Positions 45,795-53,061 of a DNA stretch of 64,000 nucleotides are shown in pieces. The DNA comes from Nakamurella deserti (GTDB taxonomy: Bacteria; Actinomycetota; Actinomycetes; Mycobacteriales; Nakamurellaceae): assembly GCF_003260015.1 (NCBI RefSeq), contig NZ_QCXS01000003.1, forward strand, positions 486,315 through 550,314. Direction: 5' to 3'. The notes under the pieces were generated by a model. It was not told where the DNA came from, made no database searches, and was given only the letters and a program-made list of their open reading frames with translations. A program made the position numbers and the translations under genes. Every line of letters starts with the position of its first letter. Position 1 is the stretch's first letter.

Positions 45795-46694
45795 TCAGCG
45801 CTGTCCGAGCGGCAGGGCGAGGTCGGTGACGGCCGTCCGGAAGTCACCCTTCTTCTCGACGGCGCCCGTGAGCGGGTCGACCTCGTAGAGCGCGTACGCG
45901 CCGTTCACACCGATCGTGGCGTAGCCGGTCACCTCGACGGTCCGGTTCTTGCGCAGCGTCGAGTAGATGTCGAATCCCGCGTCCAGGTCGGCGGCGAGAC
46001 CCAACGTGCCGGTCGGCACCAGGGTCCCGGCGTTGGCCGGCGACTGCAGCACCACCTGGTCGGCCACGGTGTCCAGATCGAACAGGGTCGTCGCGGTGCC
46101 GGGGTCGAGGTCGTTGTTGGTGTAGGCGGCGGCCGTGATCCCGACGGCCGGCGCGGCGGCCGCGGTGAGCGGGGTGTCGGCGACCGTGGCCACGGTCGGG
46201 CCGTCGCCGGCGCCGAACGGCTGGCGCAGGTTCTGGCCGGTGTCGCTGACGATCCGCAGTGCGTTCGCCGCCGGGTTGAAGTCGACGCCGAACGCGGCAC
46301 CGGACAGCGCGACGCCGAGCCGACCGACCTCGGTGGCCACGGCCTTGTCGGACAGGACGTACAGACCGCCGGAGTCGCCGACGCCGTAGAGCTTGCCGTT
46401 CTGCACGCGGTGGTCGATGCCGACCAGTTTCGCGTCACCCTTCAGGCCGGTGATCGGGGTGCCGTTGCCGGCGCGTCCCGGCTTCTTCACCGAGAACGTG
46501 ACCAGCTCGGTGCCGTTCCCGGTCAGACCGACGGCGGTGAGCCCGCCACGGTGGCCGCCGAAGCTCAGGCCGACGTCGACCGCGGCGGGGATCGGGACGC
46601 GCGGGGCGGCCACGGCCGGGCCGGCGGTGAACACGAGACCGGTGGCGGCCAGGACCGCGACGAGACCGGAGGTGGCGATGGGACGGAGACGCAT
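45795..46694 (-). CDS. Secreted DUF4394 protein
   Basis: The 299-residue protein has a classic signal peptide (basic MRLRP, hydrophobic core, cleavage near AVAAP). The mature part matches DUF4394, a beta-propeller-like extracellular domain: LVGIDHRVQNGKLYGVGDSGGLYVL, DFNPAANALRIVSDTGQNLR, then YTNNDLDPGTATTLFDLD. The role of the family is unknown. AGAGGA precedes the ATG. It is divergent from an ECF sigma factor and has the same promoter motif as that gene, so it is very likely a direct target of the sigma factor. Confidence 0.9.
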   Translation of the reverse strand: MRLRPIATSGLVAVLAATGLVFTAGPAVAAPRVPIPAAVDVGLSFGGHRGGLTAVGLTGNGTELVTFSVKKPGRAGNGTPITGLKGDAKLVGIDHRVQNGKLYGVGDSGGLYVLSDKAVATEVGRLGVALSGAAFGVDFNPAANALRIVSDTGQNLRQPFGAGDGPTVATVADTPLTAAAAPAVGITAAAYTNNDLDPGTATTLFDLDTVADQVVLQSPANAGTLVPTGTLGLAADLDAGFDIYSTLRKNRTVEVTGYATIGVNGAYALYEVDPLTGAVEKKGDFRTAVTDLALPLGQR

Positions 46695-46757
46695 GGTCGA
46701 TCCTCTGTTCGCTGGAGGCCGGGTCGGCCCGGCCGCCGCCGGACGGCGACGCCAGTG

Positions 46758-46785
46758 GTTACGCCGCGGCGCGCGCCCGCGTTCA
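46758..46785 (-). promoter_or_regulatory. ECF-type promoter of the DUF4394 gene
   Basis: On the minus strand TGAACG (46785-46780), a 16-nt spacer and CGTAAC (46763-46758) match the motif found before the sigma factor gene, with identical spacing. It lies about 65 nt before the start codon. Confidence 0.65.
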
Positions 46786-46788
46786 GCA

Positions 46789-46816
46789 CCATCCGCCCCG
46801 GGTGTCGGCACCGAAT
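46789..46816 (+). promoter_or_regulatory. SigK-like promoter motif in the sigma/DUF4394 gap
   Basis: CCATCC-N16-CCGAAT equals the consensus I know for mycobacterial SigK promoters. It would give a ~115-nt leader to the sigma gene. It may be a second promoter or a chance match. Confidence 0.35.
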
Positions 46817-46880
46817 CGCTGGACCGGTGCCGGCCGGCGGCGTGCCGTCGGGCACCGGGAGAAGTGGCAAGCCGGTGCGG

Positions 46881-46908
46881 TGAACGCGGTCCCCGGCGGG
46901 ACCGTATC
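46881..46908 (+). promoter_or_regulatory. ECF-type autoregulatory promoter of the sigma factor operon
   Basis: TGAACG, a 16-nt spacer and CGTATC lie 24 nt before the GTG start. This resembles the TGAAC / CGT promoters of ECF sigma factors such as mycobacterial SigL, which the encoded protein resembles. The spacing puts transcription start just before the GAGGGGG ribosome site. Confidence 0.65.
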
Positions 46909-46932
46909 CACGACGGACGAGAGGGGGACGCG

Positions 46933-47493
46933 GTGTCGGCACTGACCCGGTTGCGTCGTCCGCGCCCGGCCGGCCTGGGCGACGAGACGGCGGTGAAGGC
47001 CGCCTACGCCGCCCACGGCGCCGAGCTCTACCGCTTCGCGCTGCGCTCGCTGGGCGATCCGGGTGCGGCTCAGGACGCCGTCCAGGAGACGTTCCTGCGG
47101 GCGTGGAAGTCCGCGGACCGGTACGACCCGGAGCTGGCCAGTCTGCGGGTCTGGTTGTTCGCGATCGTGCGCAACGTGGTCGTGGACGCGTCGCGGCGCC
47201 GGTCGGCGGGGTCCTGGGCCCGGGTTCCCGGCGGCGAGGACACCGTCGAGCAGGCGCTGGACCCGGTTCCCGACGACACTGACGCGGTGCTGAACCGCTG
47301 GCTGGTCGAGGAGGCCCTGCGGCGTCTGAGCCCCGAGCACCGGTACGTCATCGTGGAGACCCACCTGCGGGGACGGCCCTACGACGAAGTGGCGGCGGAG
47401 AGTGGCGTGCCCACGGGCACGATGCGGAGCCGGGCGTTCTACGCCCTCAAGGCGCTGCGGATCGCGATGGACGAGATGGGAGTGACGCTGTGA
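46933..47493 (+). CDS. ECF RNA polymerase sigma factor (SigL-like)
   Basis: The 186-residue protein has sigma region 2 (ELYRFALRSLGDPGAAQD, then VQETFLRAWKSADRYDP, LFAIVRNVVVD) and region 4 (LRRLSPEHRYVIVETHLRG, VPTGTMRSRAFYALKALR). There is no extra domain. The end (ALKALRIAMDEMGVTL) resembles mycobacterial SigL. The GTG is set by GAGGGGG. Its stop overlaps the anti-sigma gene (GTGA). The motif TGAACG-N16-CGTA(T/A)C before this gene and before DUF4394 suggests autoregulation. Confidence 0.94.
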   Translation: MSALTRLRRPRPAGLGDETAVKAAYAAHGAELYRFALRSLGDPGAAQDAVQETFLRAWKSADRYDPELASLRVWLFAIVRNVVVDASRRRSAGSWARVPGGEDTVEQALDPVPDDTDAVLNRWLVEEALRRLSPEHRYVIVETHLRGRPYDEVAAESGVPTGTMRSRAFYALKALRIAMDEMGVTL

Positions 47494-48152
47494 ACGCCGA
47501 GGAGCACCGCGCACTCCGCGAGCTGGTCGGGGCCTACGTGCTCGGCGGCCTGAGCGGGGCCGAGCGCACGTCGGTCCAGGCCCACCTGGACGGCTGCGCG
47601 GCGTGCCGGGCCGAGGTGGCCGAGCTGGCCCCGGTGGCCGCGGCCCTGCGGGGCGTCGATCCGGACGCCGTCGCCGTCGGTACCCCGCCGCCGCCCGAAC
47701 TGGGCGACGCCATCCTCACCTCGGTGCGCGAGGGTGCGCGCCGGCGCGACCGCGACCGGCTGCTCAGGCGGGCGGGTGCGGGGCTGCTGGCGGCCGCGGT
47801 CCTGGCCGGGGTGTTCCTGCTGGGCGTGCAGCTGGCGCCCGCACCCAGCGCACCGCCGGTCATCGCGATGGCGGTCGACCGGGTGGCGGCCGGGGTGCGG
47901 GCCGAGGCCGGACTGGTCCGGCACACCTGGGGCACCGAGCTGAAGCTGACCGCGACCGGCCTCGCCGAAGGCTCCTACACGGTGGCGTTCGTGCGGTCCG
48001 ACGGCAGCGTCGTGCCCGGCGGCACGTTCATCGGGACCGGCGCGAACACGTTGAACTGCAGCCTCAACGGTGCCCTGCCGCTGGAGGAGACGGTGGAGAT
48101 CACGGTGACCGACGCGGGCGGCGCGGTCGTCGTGGACGCGCACGCCGTCTGA
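47490..48152 (+). CDS. Zinc-binding anti-sigma factor (RskA/RslA type)
   Basis: The 220-residue protein has an N-terminal cytoplasmic zinc anti-sigma domain with HLDGCAACRAEV (HxxxCxxC), one membrane helix (LLAAAVLAGVFLLGVQLA, about residues 97-114) and an extracellular RskA-like domain (LKLTATGLAEGSYTVAFVRSDG). It should hold the sigma factor inactive until an envelope or redox signal releases it. It is translationally coupled to the sigma gene by a GTGA overlap, as expected for a stoichiometric inhibitor. Confidence 0.93.
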   Translation: MNAEEHRALRELVGAYVLGGLSGAERTSVQAHLDGCAACRAEVAELAPVAAALRGVDPDAVAVGTPPPPELGDAILTSVREGARRRDRDRLLRRAGAGLLAAAVLAGVFLLGVQLAPAPSAPPVIAMAVDRVAAGVRAEAGLVRHTWGTELKLTATGLAEGSYTVAFVRSDGSVVPGGTFIGTGANTLNCSLNGALPLEETVEITVTDAGGAVVVDAHAV

Positions 48153-48249
48153 GCCGGCCGATCCGGTTACCGGACCGATACGCACCGGTCATTCCCGCGT
48201 CGCCGGTCGCGGCGTAGCTTCCTGCGTACCCATCCCGCAGAGGAGACCC

Positions 48250-49818
48250 GTGTCCACCGAACTGTCCGACGACGAAAAACACCTCGCCTCACTCGGTTAC
48301 AAGCAGGAGCTGAACCGTTCCTGGTCCGGCTTCTCGAATTTCGCCATCTCGTTCTCCATCATCTCGATCCTGGCGGGGTGTTTCACCTCGTTCGGGCTCG
48401 GCTGGAACAACGGCGGACCGGCGGCCATCGCCTGGGGTTGGCCGATCATCGCCGCGTTCATCCTGCTCATCGGGTTCTCGCTGTCGGAGCTGGTGTCGGC
48501 CTACCCGACCTCCGGCGGGATCTACTGGTGGGCCGCGAAACTCGGCGGGCCCAAGGCCGGTTACTACACCGGCTGGCTCAACCTCATCGGTCTGATCGCC
48601 ATCGTCGCCTCGGTGAGCTACGGATGCGCCACGTTCCTCGACCTCACGCTCGGGGTGTTCAGCGAGAGCTGGCTGGAGGGCTACAGCCTCACCCGGGTGT
48701 TCGTGCTCTTCCTGGTCATCCTGGCGATCGCCGCGGTGGTCAACATCTTCTCCAGCCACCTGCTCGCGGTGCTGAACAACATCTCGGTCTGGTGGCACGT
48801 CGCCGGCGCGTCCGCGGTCATCCTGATCCTGTTCCTCGTCCCGGAGCGGCACGCCACCTTCGGCGAGGTGTTCGGCACGGTCATCAACAACACCGGCCTG
48901 TTCGACGGCGGGACGGGTGCCGGGTTCCTGTTCTACGTGTTGCCGATGGCGGCCATCCTGACCCAGTACACGATCACCGGCTACGACGCCTCCGCACACC
49001 TGTCGGAGGAGACGAAGTCGGCGGGAGACGCCGCCGCCAAGGGCATCTGGCGGTCGATCTTCTACTCCGCCATCGGTGGCTGGCTGCTGCTGCTGTCGTT
49101 CCTGTTCGCGGTGCAGGACCCGGACGCGGTCAGCGCCGGCGGTGGCGGCGTGGCCGTCATCTTCGGCCAGGCCCTGTCGCCCACCGTCGCCGGCGTCGTA
49201 CTGCTGATCTCGACCGTGGGCCAGTTCTTCTGCGCCGTCGCCTGCCTCACCAGCTGCTCGCGGATGCTGTTCGCGTTCAGCCGCGACGGCGCGGTGCCCG
49301 GAGCGCGACTCTGGGCCTCGTTGTCGTCCAGCAAGGTCCCGGCCAACGGCGTGCTGCTGTCCGCGGTCGTCGCCGCCCTGATCACGCTGCCCGCGCTGGT
49401 CGCGGTGGACATCAACGGCGCCCCCGTGCCGGTCGCGTTCTTCGCGGTCGTCTCGATCGGGGTGGTCGGTCTGTACGTCTGCTTCGCCATCCCCATCTTC
49501 CTGCGCTGGCGGCTCGGTTCGGCGTTCACGCCGGGTTCGTGGACGCTCGGGAAGCACTACCGCTGGATCAATGTCGTCGCGCTGATCGAGATCGCGGTGA
49601 CGTCGGTCGTGGCGCTGTTCCCGACCTCCGCCGGCGGCATGCCCTGGGACGACGCCTTCGAGTGGAAGTTCGTGAACTACACGCCGCTGCTGGTCGGCGG
49701 CGCGTTGATCCTGCTGTGGATCTTCTGGCACCTCTCGGTGAAGAAGTGGTTCACCGGCCCGAAGATGACCGTCGACCGGCCGTCGGTCGCCGACGAGCTG
49801 GGCCTGGCCGAGCAGTAG
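48250..49818 (+). CDS. APC-family amino acid / polyamine permease
   Basis: The 522-residue protein has 12 or more helices and APC signatures: RSWSGFSNFAISFSIISILAGCF, SELVSAYPTSGGIYWW, then AILTQYTITGYDASAHLSEET. It is close to the GABA/choline-type permeases. The GTG start has AGGAGA upstream. The cargo is not certain. A gamma-glutamyl-polyamine operon lies 3 kb downstream on the same strand, which makes a polyamine or GABA substrate plausible, but five other genes intervene. A long hairpin follows the gene. Confidence 0.9.
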   Translation: MSTELSDDEKHLASLGYKQELNRSWSGFSNFAISFSIISILAGCFTSFGLGWNNGGPAAIAWGWPIIAAFILLIGFSLSELVSAYPTSGGIYWWAAKLGGPKAGYYTGWLNLIGLIAIVASVSYGCATFLDLTLGVFSESWLEGYSLTRVFVLFLVILAIAAVVNIFSSHLLAVLNNISVWWHVAGASAVILILFLVPERHATFGEVFGTVINNTGLFDGGTGAGFLFYVLPMAAILTQYTITGYDASAHLSEETKSAGDAAAKGIWRSIFYSAIGGWLLLLSFLFAVQDPDAVSAGGGGVAVIFGQALSPTVAGVVLLISTVGQFFCAVACLTSCSRMLFAFSRDGAVPGARLWASLSSSKVPANGVLLSAVVAALITLPALVAVDINGAPVPVAFFAVVSIGVVGLYVCFAIPIFLRWRLGSAFTPGSWTLGKHYRWINVVALIEIAVTSVVALFPTSAGGMPWDDAFEWKFVNYTPLLVGGALILLWIFWHLSVKKWFTGPKMTVDRPSVADELGLAEQ

Positions 49819-49825
49819 CACCACC

Positions 49826-49867
49826 GCGGGCGCTGCTGTCAGCAGCGCTGCTCCCGGCAGCGCCCGC
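49826..49867 (+). terminator. Long hairpin between the permease gene and clpP
   Basis: GCGGGCGCTGC and GCAGCGCCCGC form an 11-bp perfect stem. The 20-nt loop contains a further small inverted repeat (GCTG / CAGC). It begins 8 nt after the stop. It probably ends the permease transcript; no separate clpP promoter is obvious in the remaining 35 nt. Confidence 0.6.
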
Positions 49868-49902
49868 CCCCTCGCCGTCCCCGCTCCGGTCAGGGTGGAC
49901 CC

Positions 49903-50520
49903 ATGACCGACACCCCACCCCCTGGCAGGGATCTCGACGAGGGAATCTACCGACGACTGTTCGAGCGGCGCACCCTGCTGCTCGGCGAACCGCTGGAGCA
50001 CTGGAACAGCAACCGGCTGTGCACCGGTCTGCTGCTGCTCGCCGCGGAGAACCCGGATTCCGACATCCGGCTGCTGATCAACTCACCGGGCGGCTCCGTC
50101 CCCGGAATGCTCGCCATCCGGGACTGCATGCGCGCGATCCCGAACGACGTGGTCACCGTGAACCTCGGGATGGCCTACAGCGCCGGGCAGTTCCTGCTCA
50201 GCGCCGGCACCCCCGGCCGGCGGTACGCGCTGGCCCGCTCCAAGGTGCTGCTGCACCAGGGCTCCGCCGGGATCGGCGGCACCGCACAGGACATCGCCAT
50301 CCAGGCCGACGACCTGCGGCACACCCGCGACACCGTGCTGGGGTTGATCGCCGCCGACACCGGCCGGCCGGTCGAGGACGTCGAACGGGACTCGTTGCGC
50401 GACCGCTGGTTCGACGCCGAGCAGGCGCTGGCGTACGGCTTCGTGGACCACATCGTCGATTCGGCCGAGGACATCCTGCCCGCACCGAAGCACCCGATCG
50501 GACTGGGGGCGCGGCGATGA
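49903..50520 (+). CDS. clpP: ClpP-like protease subunit with intact catalytic triad
   Basis: The 205-residue subunit has INSPGGSVPGMLAI and the nucleophile Ser93 in GMAYSAGQFLL. His118 is in LLHQGSAG and Asp167 in RDRWFDAEQALAYGFVD, so the catalytic triad is complete. ClpP rings degrade proteins fed by Clp ATPases. The sequence around Ser (GMAYSAGQ rather than GQAASMG) is of the accessory ClpP type found in actinobacterial clpP3-clpP4 loci, not the essential clpP1-clpP2 pair; no clpX or tig is near. The next clpP overlaps by ATGA. It is convergent with a PopR-like gene. Confidence 0.92.
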   Translation: MTDTPPPGRDLDEGIYRRLFERRTLLLGEPLEHWNSNRLCTGLLLLAAENPDSDIRLLINSPGGSVPGMLAIRDCMRAIPNDVVTVNLGMAYSAGQFLLSAGTPGRRYALARSKVLLHQGSAGIGGTAQDIAIQADDLRHTRDTVLGLIAADTGRPVEDVERDSLRDRWFDAEQALAYGFVDHIVDSAEDILPAPKHPIGLGARR

Positions 50521-51113
50521 CGGGCTATGCCATCCCCTACGTCACGACCCGGACCAACCAGGGCGAGCGGACGGTCGACGTCTACAGCCGGCTGTTGTCC
50601 GACCGGGTCGTCTACCTCGGCACCCCGATCGACGACGGCGTCGCCAACGCGGTCATCGCCCAGCTCATCCACCTCGAGTCCGACAGCCCCGAGCAGCCGA
50701 TCAACCTGTACCTCAACTCCCCCGGCGGCTCGATCTCGGCGACGCTGGCGATCTACGACGCCATGCAGTACATCCGGTGCGACGTGGAGACGACGTGCGT
50801 CGGGCAGGCGGCGGCGACCGCGTCGATGCTGCTGGCCGGGGGCGCGCCCGGCAAGCGGCGGATCCTGCCGCACGGCCGGGTCGTGATCCACACCCCCGCG
50901 AGCGAGGGGCGGGGCACCATTCCGGACCTCATCCTGGAGGCCGACGAGGTCGAGCGGGTGCGGACGATGCTCGAGGAGATCATGGCCGAGCACACCGGCC
51001 GCACCCCGGCGCAGATCCGCGAGGACACCGAACGCGACCTCATCCTGACGCCGCAGGCCGCGGTCGCCTACGGGGCCGTGGACGCGGTGCTGGCCCGGCG
51101 TCGGCTGCCCTGA
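50517..51113 (+). CDS. clpP: ClpP-like subunit with catalytic serine replaced by alanine
   Basis: The 198-residue protein is clearly ClpP (YLNSPGGSISATLAIYDAMQYI, then GAPGKRRILPHGRVVIHTPASEGRG). However, the nucleophile position in GQAA(S)MG is Ala100 (CVGQAAATASMLLAGG). His125 and Asp174 (TERDLILTP) remain. As it stands it should be proteolytically dead or depend on its partner. It overlaps the upstream, active subunit by ATGA, so equal amounts are made. A mixed ring with one active and one inactive subunit type is inferred. Confidence 0.92.
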   Translation: MTGYAIPYVTTRTNQGERTVDVYSRLLSDRVVYLGTPIDDGVANAVIAQLIHLESDSPEQPINLYLNSPGGSISATLAIYDAMQYIRCDVETTCVGQAAATASMLLAGGAPGKRRILPHGRVVIHTPASEGRGTIPDLILEADEVERVRTMLEEIMAEHTGRTPAQIREDTERDLILTPQAAVAYGAVDAVLARRRLP

Positions 51114-51138
51114 GCGGTGGGCGGCACGGACGGACGCG

Positions 51139-51474
51139 TCAGGCGGCGAGGCAGACCGGGCCGGCGGCGCGCGGCACCAGCCGGTCGCCGGCCCGCCGGG
51201 TGAGCTCGAGGACCGACAGCCCGAGGGCCCCCGACACCGCGGACAGGATCTCCGACGACGGGTCCTTGCGGCCGCGTTCGATCTCCGACAGGTACTGGGC
51301 GGACAGCCCGGCCCGGCCGGCGACATCGGCGATCCGCTCCCCCCGGGTGCGCCGCTCGTCGCGCAGCTGCTCGCCGACCGCCTCCCGCCAGAGCCGCTCC
51401 GGCGCGGGCGCAGCGGGGCGGTCGGCGCGGTCGGGGCGGTCGGGGCGTGGGCGGAAGGCGATCACGGTGGCCAT
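51139..51474 (-). CDS. XRE-type HTH regulator, PopR/ClgR-like
   Basis: The 111-residue protein has an XRE helix-turn-helix: RIADVAGRAGLSAQYLSEIERGRKDPSSEIL, then LGLSVLELTRRAGDRL. It is highly similar to the ClgR and PopR regulators of clp genes. It ends in CLAA; a C-terminal Ala-Ala is the known degradation signal of Streptomyces PopR, which is itself a ClpP substrate. It is convergent with the two clpP genes, as expected for popR beside clpP3-clpP4. The start appears leaderless (TAGGGT 6 nt upstream). Confidence 0.88.
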   Translation of the reverse strand: MATVIAFRPRPDRPDRADRPAAPAPERLWREAVGEQLRDERRTRGERIADVAGRAGLSAQYLSEIERGRKDPSSEILSAVSGALGLSVLELTRRAGDRLVPRAAGPVCLAA

Positions 51475-51480
51475 GTCGGG

Positions 51481-51511
51481 ACCCTAGGCCGACTGGTCGT
51501 TCCGGGGAACG
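51481..51511 (-). promoter_or_regulatory. Promoter and candidate operator of the PopR/ClgR-like gene
   Basis: On the minus strand TAGGGT (51486-51481) fits the -10 box and ends 6 nt before the ATG. CGTTCC-GG-GGAACG (51498-51511) is a 14-bp inverted repeat located where the -35 region would be, a possible autoregulatory site. Confidence 0.45.
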
Positions 51512-51579
51512 CTGTTCGCCGAGAGCCGATCGGAGTTGGATGGGAGCAGGCGCCCGGCCGGCGCCCGCGGGAGGTGGAC

Positions 51580-52500
51580 GTGCGGCAGGGTGACGGCACC
51601 GCCGTGCGGCGTCGCGCCGCGGGAATCGTCCTGCTGTGCGTGGCGGTGCTGGCGATCGCGGCCCTCGGGCGGCTGCAGAACCCGCCGCGGCTGGCCGGGA
51701 CGGCGGCGGCGGAGCCGCCCGCACCGCCTCCGTCGGTGGGCGACTGCCTGCTGGCCCTGCCGGTGGACGACGGCTGGTACGAGCCCGGCGTGCTGCCGCC
51801 GCCGCTGCAGCTCGGCGACTGCACCGAGCCGCACTTCGGGGAGGTGTACACGGTCGTCCCGTACGACACCGCCGACGACGGCCCGTCCTGCTGGGGGGAC
51901 GACAGCGCCGTCCCCGACCCGCTCAGCTATCTGGGGCAGCCGCCGACGCCGGCCGGGTCGTGGTTCCCGACCCTCAACTTCTTCGTCGTCCTCGGCGGGC
52001 CGGACGAGCGGCAACGCGACACCGGGCAGGCCTGGGTGGCCTGCGTGATCGCGCTGTCCACCTACGCCGACAGCCGGCCGTTCACCGCCCCGCTGGCGGG
52101 GGCCTACGCGGCCGGCACGCTGCCCGTCCAGTTCGCCGTGTGCCAGGACGGCGCGGACCTGACGCGGTCGAGCAGTGTGCCCTGCGACCGGCCGCACATC
52201 GGCGAGGACTTCGCCCAGATCCAGCTGACCGGTCCGGGCCCGGACGCCGACACCCTGACCGCGGGCTGCACCGAGCTGGTCGCGCGGATGGCCGGCACCG
52301 ATCCGGCCGGCTGGGAATCCCTGGAGGTCCGGGTGGTCGCGTACCTGCTGCCCGACGGCAGCGGGCCGGACGTCGTGGTCCCCCCGCTGCGGACCGGTCA
52401 GAACGGTCACGCGACGTGCGGCGTCGTCGCCACCGACGGGAGACGCCTGGCAGGCAGTCTGCTCGCGCTGGGCGACGCACCGGTCCCGTGGGCCCGCTGA
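51580..52500 (+). CDS. Membrane-anchored septum-formation-domain-like protein
   Basis: The 306-residue protein has one N-terminal membrane helix (AAGIVLLCVAVLAIAALG) and an extracellular Cys-containing domain with two similar halves: VGDCLLALPVDDGWYEPG, then GDCTEPHFGEVYTV, and later VPCDRPHIGEDFAQIQ. The pattern of C-x-x-PH-x-GE repeats is that of the septum-formation family domain of actinobacteria. The second GTG (51580) is chosen because GGGAGG lies exactly 5 nt before it and overlaps the earlier GTG at 51574. The role is not established. Confidence 0.82.
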   Translation: MRQGDGTAVRRRAAGIVLLCVAVLAIAALGRLQNPPRLAGTAAAEPPAPPPSVGDCLLALPVDDGWYEPGVLPPPLQLGDCTEPHFGEVYTVVPYDTADDGPSCWGDDSAVPDPLSYLGQPPTPAGSWFPTLNFFVVLGGPDERQRDTGQAWVACVIALSTYADSRPFTAPLAGAYAAGTLPVQFAVCQDGADLTRSSSVPCDRPHIGEDFAQIQLTGPGPDADTLTAGCTELVARMAGTDPAGWESLEVRVVAYLLPDGSGPDVVVPPLRTGQNGHATCGVVATDGRRLAGSLLALGDAPVPWAR

Positions 52501-52504
52501 ACCC

Positions 52505-52966
52505 TCAGGCCAGCGGAAGCACCAGCCGGGTCGCGATCTCCGACGCGTCCGAGGCCGTCGACGGATCCGTCAGGTACTCCTCCCAGAAGTCGCCACGGGG
52601 CGCGACGCCGCGGGCCCCGAGCTCGCCCATCAGCTGCTGCCACGCCTCCCCGAGCGCGTCGTAGGAGCCCCGGTGCACCGCGACGAGCGCCGGGCCACCC
52701 GGCCGCTCGGTGACGTCCACCTCATCGTCCAGCCCTCCCGGTGGCAGCCCGTCGACCGGGAAGCCGGCCGAGATCGTGCAGGTCTCACCGGGCATCTCGT
52801 GGTACCAGCCGATCGCCGGCCCGGCGGGGCCGGCGCCGCGCCGCGCGAGGGCGCCGGCCACGCTGCCGTAGGCGTGGTCGTAGAAGTCGCGGATCCCGCT
52901 CATGGCGATGGTCCGGCGGTGGACCGCCACCGTCCGGGCCGGCTCGTCGCGTTGCTCGATGTCCAT
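52505..52966 (-). CDS. GyrI-like / AraC effector-binding domain protein
   Basis: The 153-residue soluble protein has the GyrI-like small-molecule-binding pattern: RTVAVHRRTIAMSGIRDFYDHAYGSV, IGWYHEMPG, then HRGSYDALGEAWQQLMGELGA and DFWEEYLTDPS. Such domains bind hydrophobic effectors and may act as esterase-like or sequestration proteins. The ATG has AAGGA upstream. It is divergent from the glutamine synthetase-like gene and convergent with the septum-type gene. Confidence 0.85.
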   Translation of the reverse strand: MDIEQRDEPARTVAVHRRTIAMSGIRDFYDHAYGSVAGALARRGAGPAGPAIGWYHEMPGETCTISAGFPVDGLPPGGLDDEVDVTERPGGPALVAVHRGSYDALGEAWQQLMGELGARGVAPRGDFWEEYLTDPSTASDASEIATRLVLPLA

Positions 52967-53061
52967 CGGTCGTCCTTCCGGGTGGCGGGCCACGACCAGC
53001 GTGGCGCGCCGCAGCGGGGCTCGCAACCCGTTGCGTCCACCGCGGTGCAAGGATGTGCCTC

